This document shows positions 16,696 to 25,280 of a stretch of 57,916 bases of DNA, piece after piece (the stretch's first letter is position 1; each line of letters opens with the position of its first letter). The notes beneath the pieces are model-generated. The model was not told the origin of the DNA. It did no database searches and was given only the letters and a program-made list of their open reading frames with translations. Location of the stretch: the NCBI GenBank assembly GCA_944358305.1, contig CALVQK010000010.1:1-57916 (forward strand), given 5' to 3'. This stretch comes from an uncultured Bacilli bacterium. GTDB lineage: Bacteria; Bacillota_I; Bacilli_A; RF39; UBA660. Both the position numbers and the translations under genes were made by a program.

Positions 16696-16728
16696 AAAAA
16701 GAAACTCTGTTCTTTAGAGTTTCTTTTT
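16696..16728 (-). terminator. terminator after the YjcZ-like gene
   Basis: The inverted repeat is perfect over 13 bp (16696-16708 with 16716-16728) with a 7-nt loop and A/T flanks on both sides. It overlaps the stop of the 41-residue gene. Confidence 0.85.
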
Positions 16729-16852
16729 AGTAAGTCATACAAGAACCTAAGATGATAGCTAGTAAGATATATAACACAATTATGATTACAAAACTATTTC
16801 TTGGTCTAGAACAGCAGCTTGTAGTTACTGTTTGATTATTTGAACAAGACAT
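16727..16852 (-). CDS. YjcZ-like small hydrophobic protein (41 aa)
   Basis: The product starts MSCSNNQTVTTSCCSRP and ends in a single hydrophobic helix, FVIIIVLYILLAIILG. This resembles the YjcZ/YtzL group of tiny sporulation-associated membrane proteins. AGGAGGTGTAAAA precedes the ATG at 16852. The Cys pair in the N-terminal part is unusual for the family. It follows a second, shorter paralogue. Confidence 0.72.
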   Translation of the reverse strand: MSCSNNQTVTTSCCSRPRNSFVIIIVLYILLAIILGSCMTY

Positions 16853-16874
16853 TTTTACACCTCCTTATAATATC

Positions 16875-16955
16875 TTAGATATAAGCACCTATAATTATAA
16901 CTAGTAAAATGAATAATACTAAAACTATAGCACTGCTTGAATTACAATTACCCAT
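16875..16955 (-). CDS. YjcZ-like micro-protein (26 aa)
   Basis: The whole product begins MGNCNSSSAIVLVLFILLVI and ends IIGAYI. The stretch LVLFILLVIIIGAYI is the classic YjcZ-family core. An AGGAGGATTAAGTT ribosome site precedes ATG at 16955. It is too short for most gene finders. With the 41-residue gene it forms a two-gene unit ended by a strong hairpin. Confidence 0.8.
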   Translation of the reverse strand: MGNCNSSSAIVLVLFILLVIIIGAYI

Positions 16956-17035
16956 AACTTAATCCTCCTTTTTTCTAGTGTTCACATTATTCTATGGTAA
17001 ATACTAAAAAAGTGTGATAAATTTGACTTATTTAT

Positions 17036-17064
17036 TTGCAAGTTAGTTAAGTTAATGCTATGAT
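17036..17064 (+). promoter_or_regulatory. promoter of prsA
   Basis: TTGCAA (17036-17041) and TATGAT (17059-17064) are separated by 17 bp. The -10 box lies over the start of the longer open frame, supporting translation from 17105. Confidence 0.6.
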
Positions 17065-17104
17065 ATTTAATGAACTTATTAATATATTAGGAGGAATTTT
17101 ACAA

Positions 17105-18103
17105 ATGAAAAAAATAGTTAAAATTACAACATGTGCACTTGCTATATGCTTACTTATTACTGGTTGTGGTAATAATGCTGAACTTGAAGATAATCATACT
17201 GTTGTAAAGACAGATAATGGAAAAATTACAGCGGATGATTTATACGTAGAATTAAGAGATAAATATGGTATTAGTGTTCTTGTTGATATGATTGATCATC
17301 AATTATTTGATGAAAAATATGAAACTGATGAGACCGAAGAAGAAACTATTAATGCACAGATTGAACAAATGAAGTCTCAATATAACAATGATGAAGAGGC
17401 ATTTCAAGCTGCTATTACTCAATATTTAGGTGTTGAAAATGAAGATGAGCTTAGAGATTTATTATCACTTGAATATAAGAGAAATTTGGCAATTGAAGAT
17501 CATGTAAAGGAAAGTATTACTGATGATGAAATTCAAAAATACTATGATGATGAAGTTATTGGTGATATAAGCGTTAGACACATTTTAATTAGTCCTGATG
17601 TTACTGATGATATGTCTACAGAAGAGCAAGAAGAAGCAGAAAATGAAGCAAGAAAACAAGCTGAAGATTTAATTAAACAATTAGATGAAGGAGCAGACTT
17701 TGAAGAACTTGCTAAAGAATATTCTGATGATACTGGTAGTGCTAGTGATGGTGGATATATTGATTACTTCAATAAAGATGATAATATGGATGAAGCTTTC
17801 TTAAATGCTTCTATTGATCTTGAAAAAGGAAAATATACAGAAGAGCCAGTTCAATCTAGTTATGGTTATCATATAATTTTAAAAGTTGATCAAAAAGATA
17901 AACCTGAGTTAGATGAAGTTAGGGATGATATAACCTCAACACTTGCAGAAGAGAAATTAAATAATGATCCTGCTCTTATGTATAATGCTTTAATTGAAAT
18001 TAGAGAAGAAGCTGGTATTGAGTTTAATGATGATAGCTTAAAAGCTGACTATGATGAATTAATGCAACAACTAATAGATAGTGTTAGTAGTTCTGCTAGT
18101 TAG
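17105..18103 (+). CDS. prsA: PrsA-type peptidyl-prolyl isomerase lipoprotein
   Basis: This extracytoplasmic foldase (332 residues) helps exported proteins fold. The signal peptide MKKIVKITTCALAICLLITG is followed by a lipobox Cys (LITGC). A SurA-like N-terminal region leads into a parvulin domain at about residues 155-260, with VRHILISPD, FEELAKEYSDDTGSASDGG and SSYGYHIILKV, and then a helical C-terminus. The start at 17105 follows AGGAGGAATTTTACAA, and a terminator follows the gene. Confidence 0.93.
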   Translation: MKKIVKITTCALAICLLITGCGNNAELEDNHTVVKTDNGKITADDLYVELRDKYGISVLVDMIDHQLFDEKYETDETEEETINAQIEQMKSQYNNDEEAFQAAITQYLGVENEDELRDLLSLEYKRNLAIEDHVKESITDDEIQKYYDDEVIGDISVRHILISPDVTDDMSTEEQEEAENEARKQAEDLIKQLDEGADFEELAKEYSDDTGSASDGGYIDYFNKDDNMDEAFLNASIDLEKGKYTEEPVQSSYGYHIILKVDQKDKPELDEVRDDITSTLAEEKLNNDPALMYNALIEIREEAGIEFNDDSLKADYDELMQQLIDSVSSSAS

Positions 18104-18125
18104 AAAGTAGTAAAATTTAATATTT

Positions 18126-18159
18126 AAGAGAAGTACCCATTTTGATACTTCTCTTTTTT
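18126..18159 (+). terminator. terminator after prsA
   Basis: AAGAGAAGTA (18126-18135) pairs perfectly with TACTTCTCTT (18146-18155), followed by TTTT. Confidence 0.85.
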
Positions 18160-18219
18160 GACAAAATAAAAAATTTGTAGTATAATATGCGACACAAAGA
18201 AAAAGAAAGGGATGTTATA

Positions 18220-18945
18220 ATGAGACAAGATATAACTCTAGAAGCTAAACAAAAATTAATACCTATGTATCAAAAGGTAGAAGAAGATTTTAATAAATTT
18301 CCTGAGATTAGGACTACTGAAGATTTCTTTGCTTGGAGAGATAATATTAAAAAGGAAATAGAACAAGAGTTAATTAAAGCTCAAAAAGTGTGCGATGATG
18401 ATACTAAAAAAGCAATGCGTAATAAAAGAGTGGAAGAAGCAATCGCAGGAAATGAGTCATTAGAAATGCTTTATACATGGACTAAATTTGATAGAATGAT
18501 TACTAGTACTAAGGCTTTGATTAGAACAGTAAATGATAAATATGGAATTGAAGATAGTGACCATGTTCTTAAGGCAAGTGATGTTTTACATAATTATCTT
18601 GTAAACCACAATAAAATTAATACTGATAATTTATTTAATCTTTTTCAAATACCAGAACTTAATTTATTAGTAAAATACCAATACTATGAATTCAAACCTA
18701 TAACTACACGTTTTGAGTTTGAAAATCTTATTTTTAAGCAAGATGAATCACCATGGCCTGCTCCTTTATTTATCGCTGCTTTAAAGGCTTATGGAATTGA
18801 GACTGAGGACTTGTTAGTAATGGGGAGAGAATTCTCAGCTTTAGGAGATATTTATATAGATGAAGTTAATAGTCAATATGGTAATGGTACTGATGAAGTA
18901 AAAAAATATGTTTATGCTATTAGACAAAATGGAGATAACAATTAA
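18220..18945 (+). CDS. soluble protein of unknown function
   Basis: The product is 241 residues from MRQDITLEAK, mostly alpha-helical and charged, with no signal peptide or membrane segment. An acidic/basic first half is followed by a segment around YEFKPITTRFEFENLIFK and a Trp-containing QDESPWPAPLFIAALKAYG. I recognise no family. The start at 18220 follows AAAGGGATGTTATA. The longer frame (18187) begins inside the leader. It has its own terminator at the stop codon, so it is monocistronic. Confidence 0.7.
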   Translation: MRQDITLEAKQKLIPMYQKVEEDFNKFPEIRTTEDFFAWRDNIKKEIEQELIKAQKVCDDDTKKAMRNKRVEEAIAGNESLEMLYTWTKFDRMITSTKALIRTVNDKYGIEDSDHVLKASDVLHNYLVNHNKINTDNLFNLFQIPELNLLVKYQYYEFKPITTRFEFENLIFKQDESPWPAPLFIAALKAYGIETEDLLVMGREFSALGDIYIDEVNSQYGNGTDEVKKYVYAIRQNGDNN

Positions 18946-18960
18946 AGTTATCTCCTTTAT
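18931..18960 (+). terminator. terminator between convergent genes
   Basis: GGAGATAAC (18931-18939) pairs with GTTATCTCC (18947-18955) around the TAA stop, followed by TTTATTCTTTT. The recX stop starts at 18957 on the other strand. Confidence 0.75.
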
Positions 18961-19709
18961 TCTTTTGGAATATTAAAACCTAAACTATACATTTTTTGTT
19001 TTAGCTTATATTCTAACTCTTTACCTTTATATTTTTTACTTAGCTTATTATAATATTTTTGATATTCTTTTTTAACTATTTCATCATCTTCTTCTATTTT
19101 CGTATTATTTAAGACTTCTTTTACTATATCTTGATGGAAACCATTGTTTATAAGATCAAGTGATAATTTTTGTTTTAAGATTTTAGCACTTTTATTATGA
19201 TTAGATTTTATTTTTTTAGATATTAACTTCTCTACTTTTTCTTTTTCTAAAGAAGAGGTATATTCTTCTAGAGCTTCTTCATAATCATTAGAAGTAACTC
19301 CTTTTTTCTCTAGTTCTGATGCTATTTTGTTAGGTCCTTTTGTAGTTGTTATAATGCAATTATGAACATAACTTTTAGCATAGTTTTGATCATTAATATA
19401 GCCCTGCTCTTCTAATTTTTTTATAGACATTTCAATGCTTTCTTTATTAAAATCTTTATCTTTTAAATATTTTATTATATCTTGCTTAGTTTTTATCATT
19501 CTTTTTAATAGTTTTAAAGCTTGGTAATAGCATTCATAATTTTTATTATCTTTAAGTATTTGATCAAGTTCATTTTCGTCAATACTTTTAGTTATCAATA
19601 ATTCATACTTTAATATAATCTCTTCATAAAAATCATAGGTATTAAAATTATCAAAATAAAGTGTATATAAACCATTAGGTCGTTTTTTGAACTTTTCTAT
19701 TTTCAACAT
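18957..19709 (-). CDS. recX: RecX regulator of RecA
   Basis: The protein (250 residues) should bind RecA filaments and modulate recombination and the SOS response. It has tandem three-helix repeats typical of RecX: ALKLLKRMIKTKQDIIKYLK, then SIKKLEEQGYINDQNYAKSYVHNC, then LIKK/KLSLDLINNGFHQDIVKEVL. The TKGPNKIASELEKKGV segment is the conserved middle repeat. The first 70 residues are the less conserved N-terminal extension common in Bacilli. Convergent with the 18220 gene. Confidence 0.9.
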   Translation of the reverse strand: MLKIEKFKKRPNGLYTLYFDNFNTYDFYEEIILKYELLITKSIDENELDQILKDNKNYECYYQALKLLKRMIKTKQDIIKYLKDKDFNKESIEMSIKKLEEQGYINDQNYAKSYVHNCIITTTKGPNKIASELEKKGVTSNDYEEALEEYTSSLEKEKVEKLISKKIKSNHNKSAKILKQKLSLDLINNGFHQDIVKEVLNNTKIEEDDEIVKKEYQKYYNKLSKKYKGKELEYKLKQKMYSLGFNIPKE

Positions 19710-19756
19710 GTATCACCTCTAATTTTTAATATATAAAAGACTAGCATTTTAAGTCA

Positions 19757-19794
19757 AGAAAAAAGTAGTTGAATTACTTATCTTTTTCAACTAC
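19757..19794 (-). terminator. terminator of rpoZ
   Basis: GTAGTTGAA (19765-19773) pairs with TTCAACTAC (19786-19794). On the minus strand it ends CTACTTTTTTCTTG. It overlaps the rpoZ stop. Confidence 0.85.
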
Positions 19795-19989
19795 CTTTAC
19801 TTTACCTTCTAAAACTTCTTCTAAAGCTCTCCCTATATTCTTTTGACATTTATATTCGTTTAAAGCTAATTGATAATGTTCATCTTTAGTAATTTCTTTA
19901 CTACGTCTTGCAGCGATATGAACTAGTTCATATTTAGAACTTACAATATTTAACAACTTATCAATAGATGGATAAATCACTTGTATCAC
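19774..19989 (-). CDS. rpoZ: RNA polymerase omega subunit
   Basis: The omega subunit (71 residues) stabilises the beta-prime subunit of RNA polymerase. The sequence has the family hallmarks: IDKLLNIVSSKYELVHIAARRSKEI with the conserved Arg pair, then NIGRALEEVLEGKV at the C-terminus. It is not linked to gmk here, unlike in B. subtilis. It is a single gene with a terminator, preceded by AAGGAGAGTGATACA. Confidence 0.93.
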   Translation of the reverse strand: MIQVIYPSIDKLLNIVSSKYELVHIAARRSKEITKDEHYQLALNEYKCQKNIGRALEEVLEGKVKVVEKDK

Positions 19990-20065
19990 TCTCCTTATTA
20001 TTATCTTATAATTAGTTGAATTATTTTACAAGTGTTATGACATAATTAGACACTTTTAAACATGT

Positions 20066-20094
20066 AAAAGCCAAGACTGATTATCTTGGCTTTT
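20066..20094 (-). terminator. terminator after cotD-like gene
   Basis: The 11-bp perfect stem (20066-20076 with 20084-20094) has a 7-nt loop and is A/T-flanked on both sides. Confidence 0.85.
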
Positions 20095-20099
20095 TACTT

Positions 20100-20438
20100 T
20101 TAGCGAAAGTTACAGCATGATCCTTGGTCAATATTACAACAAACATTTTCTTCACAACAAGTATATCTAGGACAATAAGTATGTTTGAAAATGTGATGAT
20201 TAACTATTCTTGTATGGATTGGACATACATGAGGTACTTGATGAACGAAAGTTCTATTTATTTGACGCTCCTGTACTGGTTCAATAATAGGTTGCTGATT
20301 GTCCATCATTTCCATATTTTGACCCATGCCCATACTATTATTATTCATATTAATATCAATGTTCATATCTTGGTCGACAACATTATTATTACCATCGATA
20401 GTTGATGACATATCAATAGCTTGATTATTAAATAACAT
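20100..20438 (-). CDS. cotD: CotD-family spore coat protein
   Basis: This 112-residue protein is probably deposited in the inner spore coat during sporulation. The first 50 residues are low-complexity (Asn, Met, Asp, Gln). The middle carries the CotD pattern RTFVHQVPHVCPIHTRIVNH followed by HIFKHTYCPRYTC, rich in His, and the C-terminus is Cys-rich (CCEENVCCNIDQGSCC). CotD of B. subtilis is His/Cys/Pro-rich in the same way. The gene stands alone with a terminator. Its presence is the best evidence that this organism forms spores. Confidence 0.85.
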   Translation of the reverse strand: MLFNNQAIDMSSTIDGNNNVVDQDMNIDINMNNNSMGMGQNMEMMDNQQPIIEPVQERQINRTFVHQVPHVCPIHTRIVNHHIFKHTYCPRYTCCEENVCCNIDQGSCCNFR

Positions 20439-20498
20439 ACACTTTCCTCCTCTAGTATTAAGATATTCTCTCTAGGAAAAAGTGTATAAATTATTTGC

Positions 20499-21806
20499 CT
20501 AAAATGGCATTTTAAAGTTACCATTTTTCATTTGTTTCATCATTTTTTTCATGCTTTCAAATTGAGTTAGTAGTTTATTTACTTCTGATACTGATAATCC
20601 ACAACCTTTAGCAATTCTTGTTTTACGTGATGCTTTTATAATAGAAGGATTTCTCCTTTCTTCTTTAGTCATTGAAAGAATTATTGCCTCAATATGGGCC
20701 ATTTGCTTAGGAGGAATGTTGACATTAGTTAATCCCATCTTTTTAGCACCTGGTATTAATTTTAAAATGTTTTCAAGTGGTCCCAATTTTTTTATTTGTT
20801 TTAATGTTGATAAGAAGTCTTCAAGGTCAAATTTTCCTTGCTGCATTCTTTTAGCAGTATGCTCAGCTTCTTTCTCATCAAGCACAGCTTCTGCTTGCTC
20901 AACAAGAGATACTATATCTCCCATACCTAATATTCTTCCAGCCATACGTTCTGGATCAAATGAATCTAGGCCATCTAATTTTTCGCTCACACCAATAAAT
21001 TTAATAGGAATATTAGTTAAATGTCTTACTGATAAAGCGACACCACCTTTTGTATCACCATCTAATTTTGTTAATATTACTCCTGTTAATTTTAATTTAT
21101 CATTAAATCCGGTAATAACATTAATGGCATCTTGTCCCATCATAGCATCTATTACAAGAAGAGTTTCCTCAGGATTTACAGTTTTAGTAATATTTTCTAA
21201 CTCATCCATTAAACTTTCATCTATTTGCAAACGACCTGCAGTATCAATTAGAACATAATCATAACCATTTTCTTTAGCATAATTAATGGCATTTTTACTA
21301 ATTTCTACAGGATTACCTTTACCCTCACTATAAACTTCTATATTAAGTTCTTTACCAATTTGTTTTAATTGGTCTATTGCAGCAGGACGATAGACATCGC
21401 AAGCGACCATTAGAGGATTTTTAGCTTTCTTTTTACGAAGATAGTTAGCAAGTTTTCCACATGTTGTAGTTTTACCACTACCTTGAAGACCTACTAACAT
21501 TAAAATAGCAGGATTGCCATTAGTATTTAGAGGGGCAGCATCTCCTCCTAAAAGATCTGTTAATTCGTCTTTAACTATTTTTACAAATAAATCTCCAGGT
21601 TTAATACTAGTTCTAACTTCTTCACCTAAAGCTTTTTCTTTAACATTATTAACAAACTCTTTAACTACTTTATAATTAACATCTGCTTCAAGTAAAGCTA
21701 GACGTATTTCTTTCATCATATCACCGATATTATCTTCGGTAATTTTGCCATAACCTTTTATTTTATGAATAGCATTTTGTAATCTATCACCTAAGCTTTC
21801 AAACAT
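20499..21806 (-). CDS. ffh: signal recognition particle GTPase Ffh
   Basis: Ffh (435 residues) binds 4.5S RNA and signal sequences and delivers ribosomes to FtsY. The N domain is at 1-85, the G domain has GLQGSGKTTTCGKL (G1), DVYRPAAIDQL, DTAGRL and TKLDGDTKGG, and the M domain (about 300-435) has the GFxxxxGPLE-like QIKKLGPLENILKLIPG hinge and the RNA-binding RIAKGCGLSVSEVNKLL. The C-terminal KMMKQMKNGNFKMPF is Met-rich as expected. YlxM and FtsY lie about 6 kb away. Confidence 0.96.
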   Translation of the reverse strand: MFESLGDRLQNAIHKIKGYGKITEDNIGDMMKEIRLALLEADVNYKVVKEFVNNVKEKALGEEVRTSIKPGDLFVKIVKDELTDLLGGDAAPLNTNGNPAILMLVGLQGSGKTTTCGKLANYLRKKKAKNPLMVACDVYRPAAIDQLKQIGKELNIEVYSEGKGNPVEISKNAINYAKENGYDYVLIDTAGRLQIDESLMDELENITKTVNPEETLLVIDAMMGQDAINVITGFNDKLKLTGVILTKLDGDTKGGVALSVRHLTNIPIKFIGVSEKLDGLDSFDPERMAGRILGMGDIVSLVEQAEAVLDEKEAEHTAKRMQQGKFDLEDFLSTLKQIKKLGPLENILKLIPGAKKMGLTNVNIPPKQMAHIEAIILSMTKEERRNPSIIKASRKTRIAKGCGLSVSEVNKLLTQFESMKKMMKQMKNGNFKMPF

Positions 21807-21869
21807 CTATATCACTCTCTTTTCTTTTAATATTATAACTGATATATATTAAAAAGTAAAAGAAAATGA

Positions 21870-22283
21870 TTAGTTATCATTTTCAAAGTTTATTAAATTA
21901 TTATCTTTAAATATTATTTTAGCATAAGTACTGTCAATACAATCTATTTCAAGTTCTGCTAGAGGATGTTGTATTTTATGATTAATATTTTCATTTTCTA
22001 TTATATAGGGAAGATGATATTTAAGTATTTCATCATCATTATATTTAGAAGGTATAAGAGAAAATACAGCCCATATCCACTGTATGTCTTTATTATTTTC
22101 TAAAAAGCTTATTAAATCCTGATGCTTTATAATGATATATTCTTTATTAAAAAGCTCATCTTGATTTGTTTCTATATCTGTAATTAACCATTTATAGTTT
22201 AAATCTTTTATTTTAAACTCTTGTATTAGTTTATACATATTGGTATTGAAATCATTATCATCTTTAAAAATATAATTTTTCAT
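21870..22283 (-). CDS. small acidic protein of unknown function
   Basis: The protein (137 residues) is soluble, acidic and without signal or membrane segment. It has a pattern of alternating strands and helices (KDLNYKWLITDIETNQDELF; DIQWIWAVFSLIPSKYND; ELEIDCIDSTYAKIIFKDN). In size and layout it loosely recalls the DUF2691 family of Bacillus, but I cannot confirm this by eye. It follows the 22296 gene by 12 bp and may share its transcript. Confidence 0.6.
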   Translation of the reverse strand: MKNYIFKDDNDFNTNMYKLIQEFKIKDLNYKWLITDIETNQDELFNKEYIIIKHQDLISFLENNKDIQWIWAVFSLIPSKYNDDEILKYHLPYIIENENINHKIQHPLAELEIDCIDSTYAKIIFKDNNLINFENDN

Positions 22284-22295
22284 TTTATATTTCCT

Positions 22296-23039
22296 CTAAC
22301 TTTCAGGAATTTCTAAAGGTTCTATTTCTCCAAAATCAGAATAAGTAATAGTTATAGACGAATTAGAAGGTACCCCATTAATATAACTTGAATAACTTGA
22401 TAAATTATAAATTATTTTAACTACTTCATCATCTTCATTTGTTTCTAGAGTTATACTATTAGGAATATCATCTATATCAATATTTGTTCCATTAAGTATT
22501 TCATCTATAGTATTAGTAGTTATTTCATAATTATATGATATATTACCAGTTTCATATTCTGTTTTGGATATTAATGTTGCTCTTTTTAAAAACTTAGAAA
22601 TATTATTATCATCTGTAATATTATTAAACTGATATAAATCTGTGGTTACTTCATATTTATCACTTATTTTAATTAAATTAATATTATCATAAATGAAATA
22701 ATTATAAAAAGTATTATCTCTTGTCATAATTCCTTCTATTCTATTATCAGCTTTATCACCAGTAAAGTTTGAGACTATACCGTTAATATTTTCTTCTCTT
22801 ACAAAATGATAATTACCATTTATAATGCCATCTAATTTATACTCAGTACTAACATTATTAGTATTATTGTCGGTAGTTTCTCTATTAGTATTATAATTAC
22901 TTCTTATTAAGGAAATTAAAACAAAAAAGAAGATAAAATAAAAGACAAAGAAAAGAATTGCTCTACCTCTTTTACTTTTACTTAAGTCTTTAATAAACTT
23001 TATATATTTATTTTCTTGTTTCGGTTCTTTTTCTTTCAC
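22296..23039 (-). CDS. membrane-anchored extracytoplasmic protein of unknown function
   Basis: The 247-residue protein has a basic N-terminus, one membrane segment (about 28-47, AILFFVFYFIFFFVLISLI) and a large Asn/Thr/Ser-rich outside domain with many beta strands. No family recognised. Its GTG start overlaps the fmt stop (GTGA), so it is translationally coupled to fmt. A link with initiator-tRNA formylation is not implied, since the coupling may only set expression level. Confidence 0.68.
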   Translation of the reverse strand: MKEKEPKQENKYIKFIKDLSKSKRGRAILFFVFYFIFFFVLISLIRSNYNTNRETTDNNTNNVSTEYKLDGIINGNYHFVREENINGIVSNFTGDKADNRIEGIMTRDNTFYNYFIYDNINLIKISDKYEVTTDLYQFNNITDDNNISKFLKRATLISKTEYETGNISYNYEITTNTIDEILNGTNIDIDDIPNSITLETNEDDEVVKIIYNLSSYSSYINGVPSNSSITITYSDFGEIEPLEIPES

Positions 23040-23974
23040 CCTAATACTACTCCTAACAATTTTTCTTTATCAATACCATTTAAATAATCTTTTACTAAGC
23101 ATCTTTTCTTACCTTCTATAGCTATGTCTGTTAGTATTACTTCTTTATTACCAGCAACTACTCTAATTCCATCTTTTTCAAAGCCTACGATAGTACCTGG
23201 TTTAGTATTAGCATAATATCTATCACTTAGCCTTACATCATAAACTTTCAATCTTTTGCCATTAAGAGTTGTATAAGCACCTGGAGTTGGATTTAAGGCT
23301 CTAACTTTATTATCAACTTCAACATTACTTTTATTAAAGTCTATTTTTTCATCTTCTTTAGTAATATTATATCCATATGTAGCTTCACTCTCATCTTGTT
23401 TTACTCTTTTAATATTCCCCTTTATAATATTAGGAAGGGTTTCTAATAATAAATCTTTACCCATTTCACTCAATCTATCATGAAGACTACCTAAAGTATC
23501 ATCTTTTGTTATATCAGTTTCACTTTTACTAATAATATCACCAGTATCCATTTTAGTATCCATATACATTATAGTTATACCAGTCTTATCATAACCATCC
23601 ATAATAGCATGATGAATAGGTGCTCCTCCTCTTAATTTTGGTAAAAGAGAAGCATGAACATTTATGCATTTATATTTAGGATAATCTAATAATAATTTAG
23701 GAATAATTTGTCCATAAGCACAAGTTATAATCATATCTGGTTTATATTTTAATACGTCCTCATACTCGTCTTTTATTCTTACTGGCTGTAATACGGGAAT
23801 ATTAAATTCAGCACTTGCTTTTTTTATAGGAGATGGCGTTAAAACTTGTTTTCTTCCTACTTTTTTATCAGGTTGGGTTACAACTGCTACAACATTATAA
23901 TTTTCGGCAAGAGCTTTAAACACTGGAACTGCAAAATCAGGTGTTCCCATAAAAACAATTCTTACATCTTTCAT
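23036..23974 (-). CDS. fmt: methionyl-tRNA formyltransferase
   Basis: Fmt formylates Met-tRNA for translation initiation. The N-terminal Rossmann domain has IVFMGTPDFAVPVFKAL and the formyl-THF motif HASLLPKLRGGAPIHHAI (about 108-125), with the catalytic Asn-His-Asp set in NVHASLLP and MDTKMDTGD. A linker and a C-terminal OB-like domain (LNGKRLKVYDVRL) complete it. The length is normal (312). The start at ATG 23974 (MKDVRIVFMG) is preferred to 23986. It overlaps the stop region of the 411-residue gene. Confidence 0.95.
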   Translation of the reverse strand: MKDVRIVFMGTPDFAVPVFKALAENYNVVAVVTQPDKKVGRKQVLTPSPIKKASAEFNIPVLQPVRIKDEYEDVLKYKPDMIITCAYGQIIPKLLLDYPKYKCINVHASLLPKLRGGAPIHHAIMDGYDKTGITIMYMDTKMDTGDIISKSETDITKDDTLGSLHDRLSEMGKDLLLETLPNIIKGNIKRVKQDESEATYGYNITKEDEKIDFNKSNVEVDNKVRALNPTPGAYTTLNGKRLKVYDVRLSDRYYANTKPGTIVGFEKDGIRVVAGNKEVILTDIAIEGKKRCLVKDYLNGIDKEKLLGVVLG

Positions 23975-23975
23975 T

Positions 23976-25211
23976 TTAACCTCCAATTACTTTTAGAATT
24001 ATAATTAAAGTCATACCTAAAGTTATTGATAATAAGCCAAATAAAGCTAAAACACTGGCATTACCATAACTATAAGCATACTTGAAATTAAATCTTGGTT
24101 GCCTTTTCTCTTCTTGATATACTTCTCTAGTCATATTTGTGATAAGATTTTTTTCTTTTTTTACTTCTGGCTTTATAAATTCATTATTTTTTATTTCTCT
24201 ATAACTAGGCATAGTTATAACAGTTAAATTTAAAGAATTTATATCACTATATCTTCTAATAACAGGATATTTACTATCTGTTATTTTTGATATTAAGATA
24301 GAAAGATCAACTTTATCAACACTTTCTATAATTTCATTAATATTTGTAAGAGAATTTTTAGCTAAATCACTTCTTTTAATAAAAGCAATACAAGGAGTTG
24401 ATTTAGACATATTTAAACTATGCCATCTTTTATCAAAAGCTTTAAGAACGGTATTCTCTTCTTTTACTGTCATATTAACATGCTCACATAAAGAAACTAG
24501 ATTAGATTTACATTTGTTATAATCTTTTTCATAAAAAGCATTTCTATCATATTGTTTAATATTTTTATAATATTTACTTAAAGAGGTAAGTTCTGCTAGG
24601 TATTCAGGGCTTCTAAAAGCATAATAATAGGCCATAGCAGGAGAATCTGTTATATAAATAGCTTTACTAGTAGCTTTTAAATTTCTTGAAATAATATTTT
24701 TATAGTTATGCTTTTCAAATATATAATTTATTCTCTTTAAATCACTTAATTCTTTATAATCAATAACTTGAGTTAAGCCCTCTTCTTCAACATTCTTTTT
24801 TAAAGCTCTAGGAAAACTGTGGAAACAATAGCCATTAACAATATACTTGTCATATATATATTTAACTATTTCTTTTTTATCTTCTACTACATTTTTATCT
24901 AAATCTAATTTTCTTGCTACTAAATCTATTAATAAACCATTACCTTTGATAACTAAATCTTGGTGGTTTTCATAATTAGTAGTAATTTCATCTAATTTAT
25001 TTAAAAAATAAGAATGATACGTTTCATCATTAATAATAATTTGATATTTAATTACTAAATCCATTGTAATTAAAAGAGAATATTGATTATAAGTGTAATC
25101 TTCGCCATTTATAGAAACATTGGATACTTTGTTTTTTGTAGTAGCATTTGTTAAGACATGATGAAGGATTGACAATAGCTGATCATTTTTTAATAATGAT
25201 TTAAAATTCAT
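23976..25211 (-). CDS. tail-anchored protein of unknown function, possible ART-like domain
   Basis: This is a 411-residue protein with no signal peptide and one C-terminal membrane segment (about 388-408), so it is probably tail-anchored facing the cytoplasm. The middle part holds GYCFHSFPRALKKNVEEEG (about 130) and ITDSPAMAYYYAFRSPEYL (about 195), which recall the strand patterns of ADP-ribosyltransferase-like folds: a His after an aromatic, then a 'TDxxxxAxYYA' block. That is only a visual resemblance; no catalytic Glu is certain. It lies between HerA-like and fmt genes and has a terminator before it. Confidence 0.6.
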   Translation of the reverse strand: MNFKSLLKNDQLLSILHHVLTNATTKNKVSNVSINGEDYTYNQYSLLITMDLVIKYQIIINDETYHSYFLNKLDEITTNYENHQDLVIKGNGLLIDLVARKLDLDKNVVEDKKEIVKYIYDKYIVNGYCFHSFPRALKKNVEEEGLTQVIDYKELSDLKRINYIFEKHNYKNIISRNLKATSKAIYITDSPAMAYYYAFRSPEYLAELTSLSKYYKNIKQYDRNAFYEKDYNKCKSNLVSLCEHVNMTVKEENTVLKAFDKRWHSLNMSKSTPCIAFIKRSDLAKNSLTNINEIIESVDKVDLSILISKITDSKYPVIRRYSDINSLNLTVITMPSYREIKNNEFIKPEVKKEKNLITNMTREVYQEEKRQPRFNFKYAYSYGNASVLALFGLLSITLGMTLIIILKVIGG

Positions 25212-25246
25212 AACTATACCAACCTTCTTTCTATTTTAAATTATAG

Positions 25247-25280
25247 CAAAGAAAAAGCACTTTTACAATAAAGTACTTTT
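25247..25280 (-). terminator. terminator after the HerA-like gene
   Basis: AAAAGCAC (25253-25260) pairs with GTACTTTT (25273-25280) with one G-U pair. On the minus strand it ends GCTTTTTC. It overlaps the end of the ATPase gene. Confidence 0.6.

Noticed and set aside
16650-16742. Longer start of the CmpB-like protein
   Set aside because: The frame passes through a strong terminator hairpin of the preceding gene.
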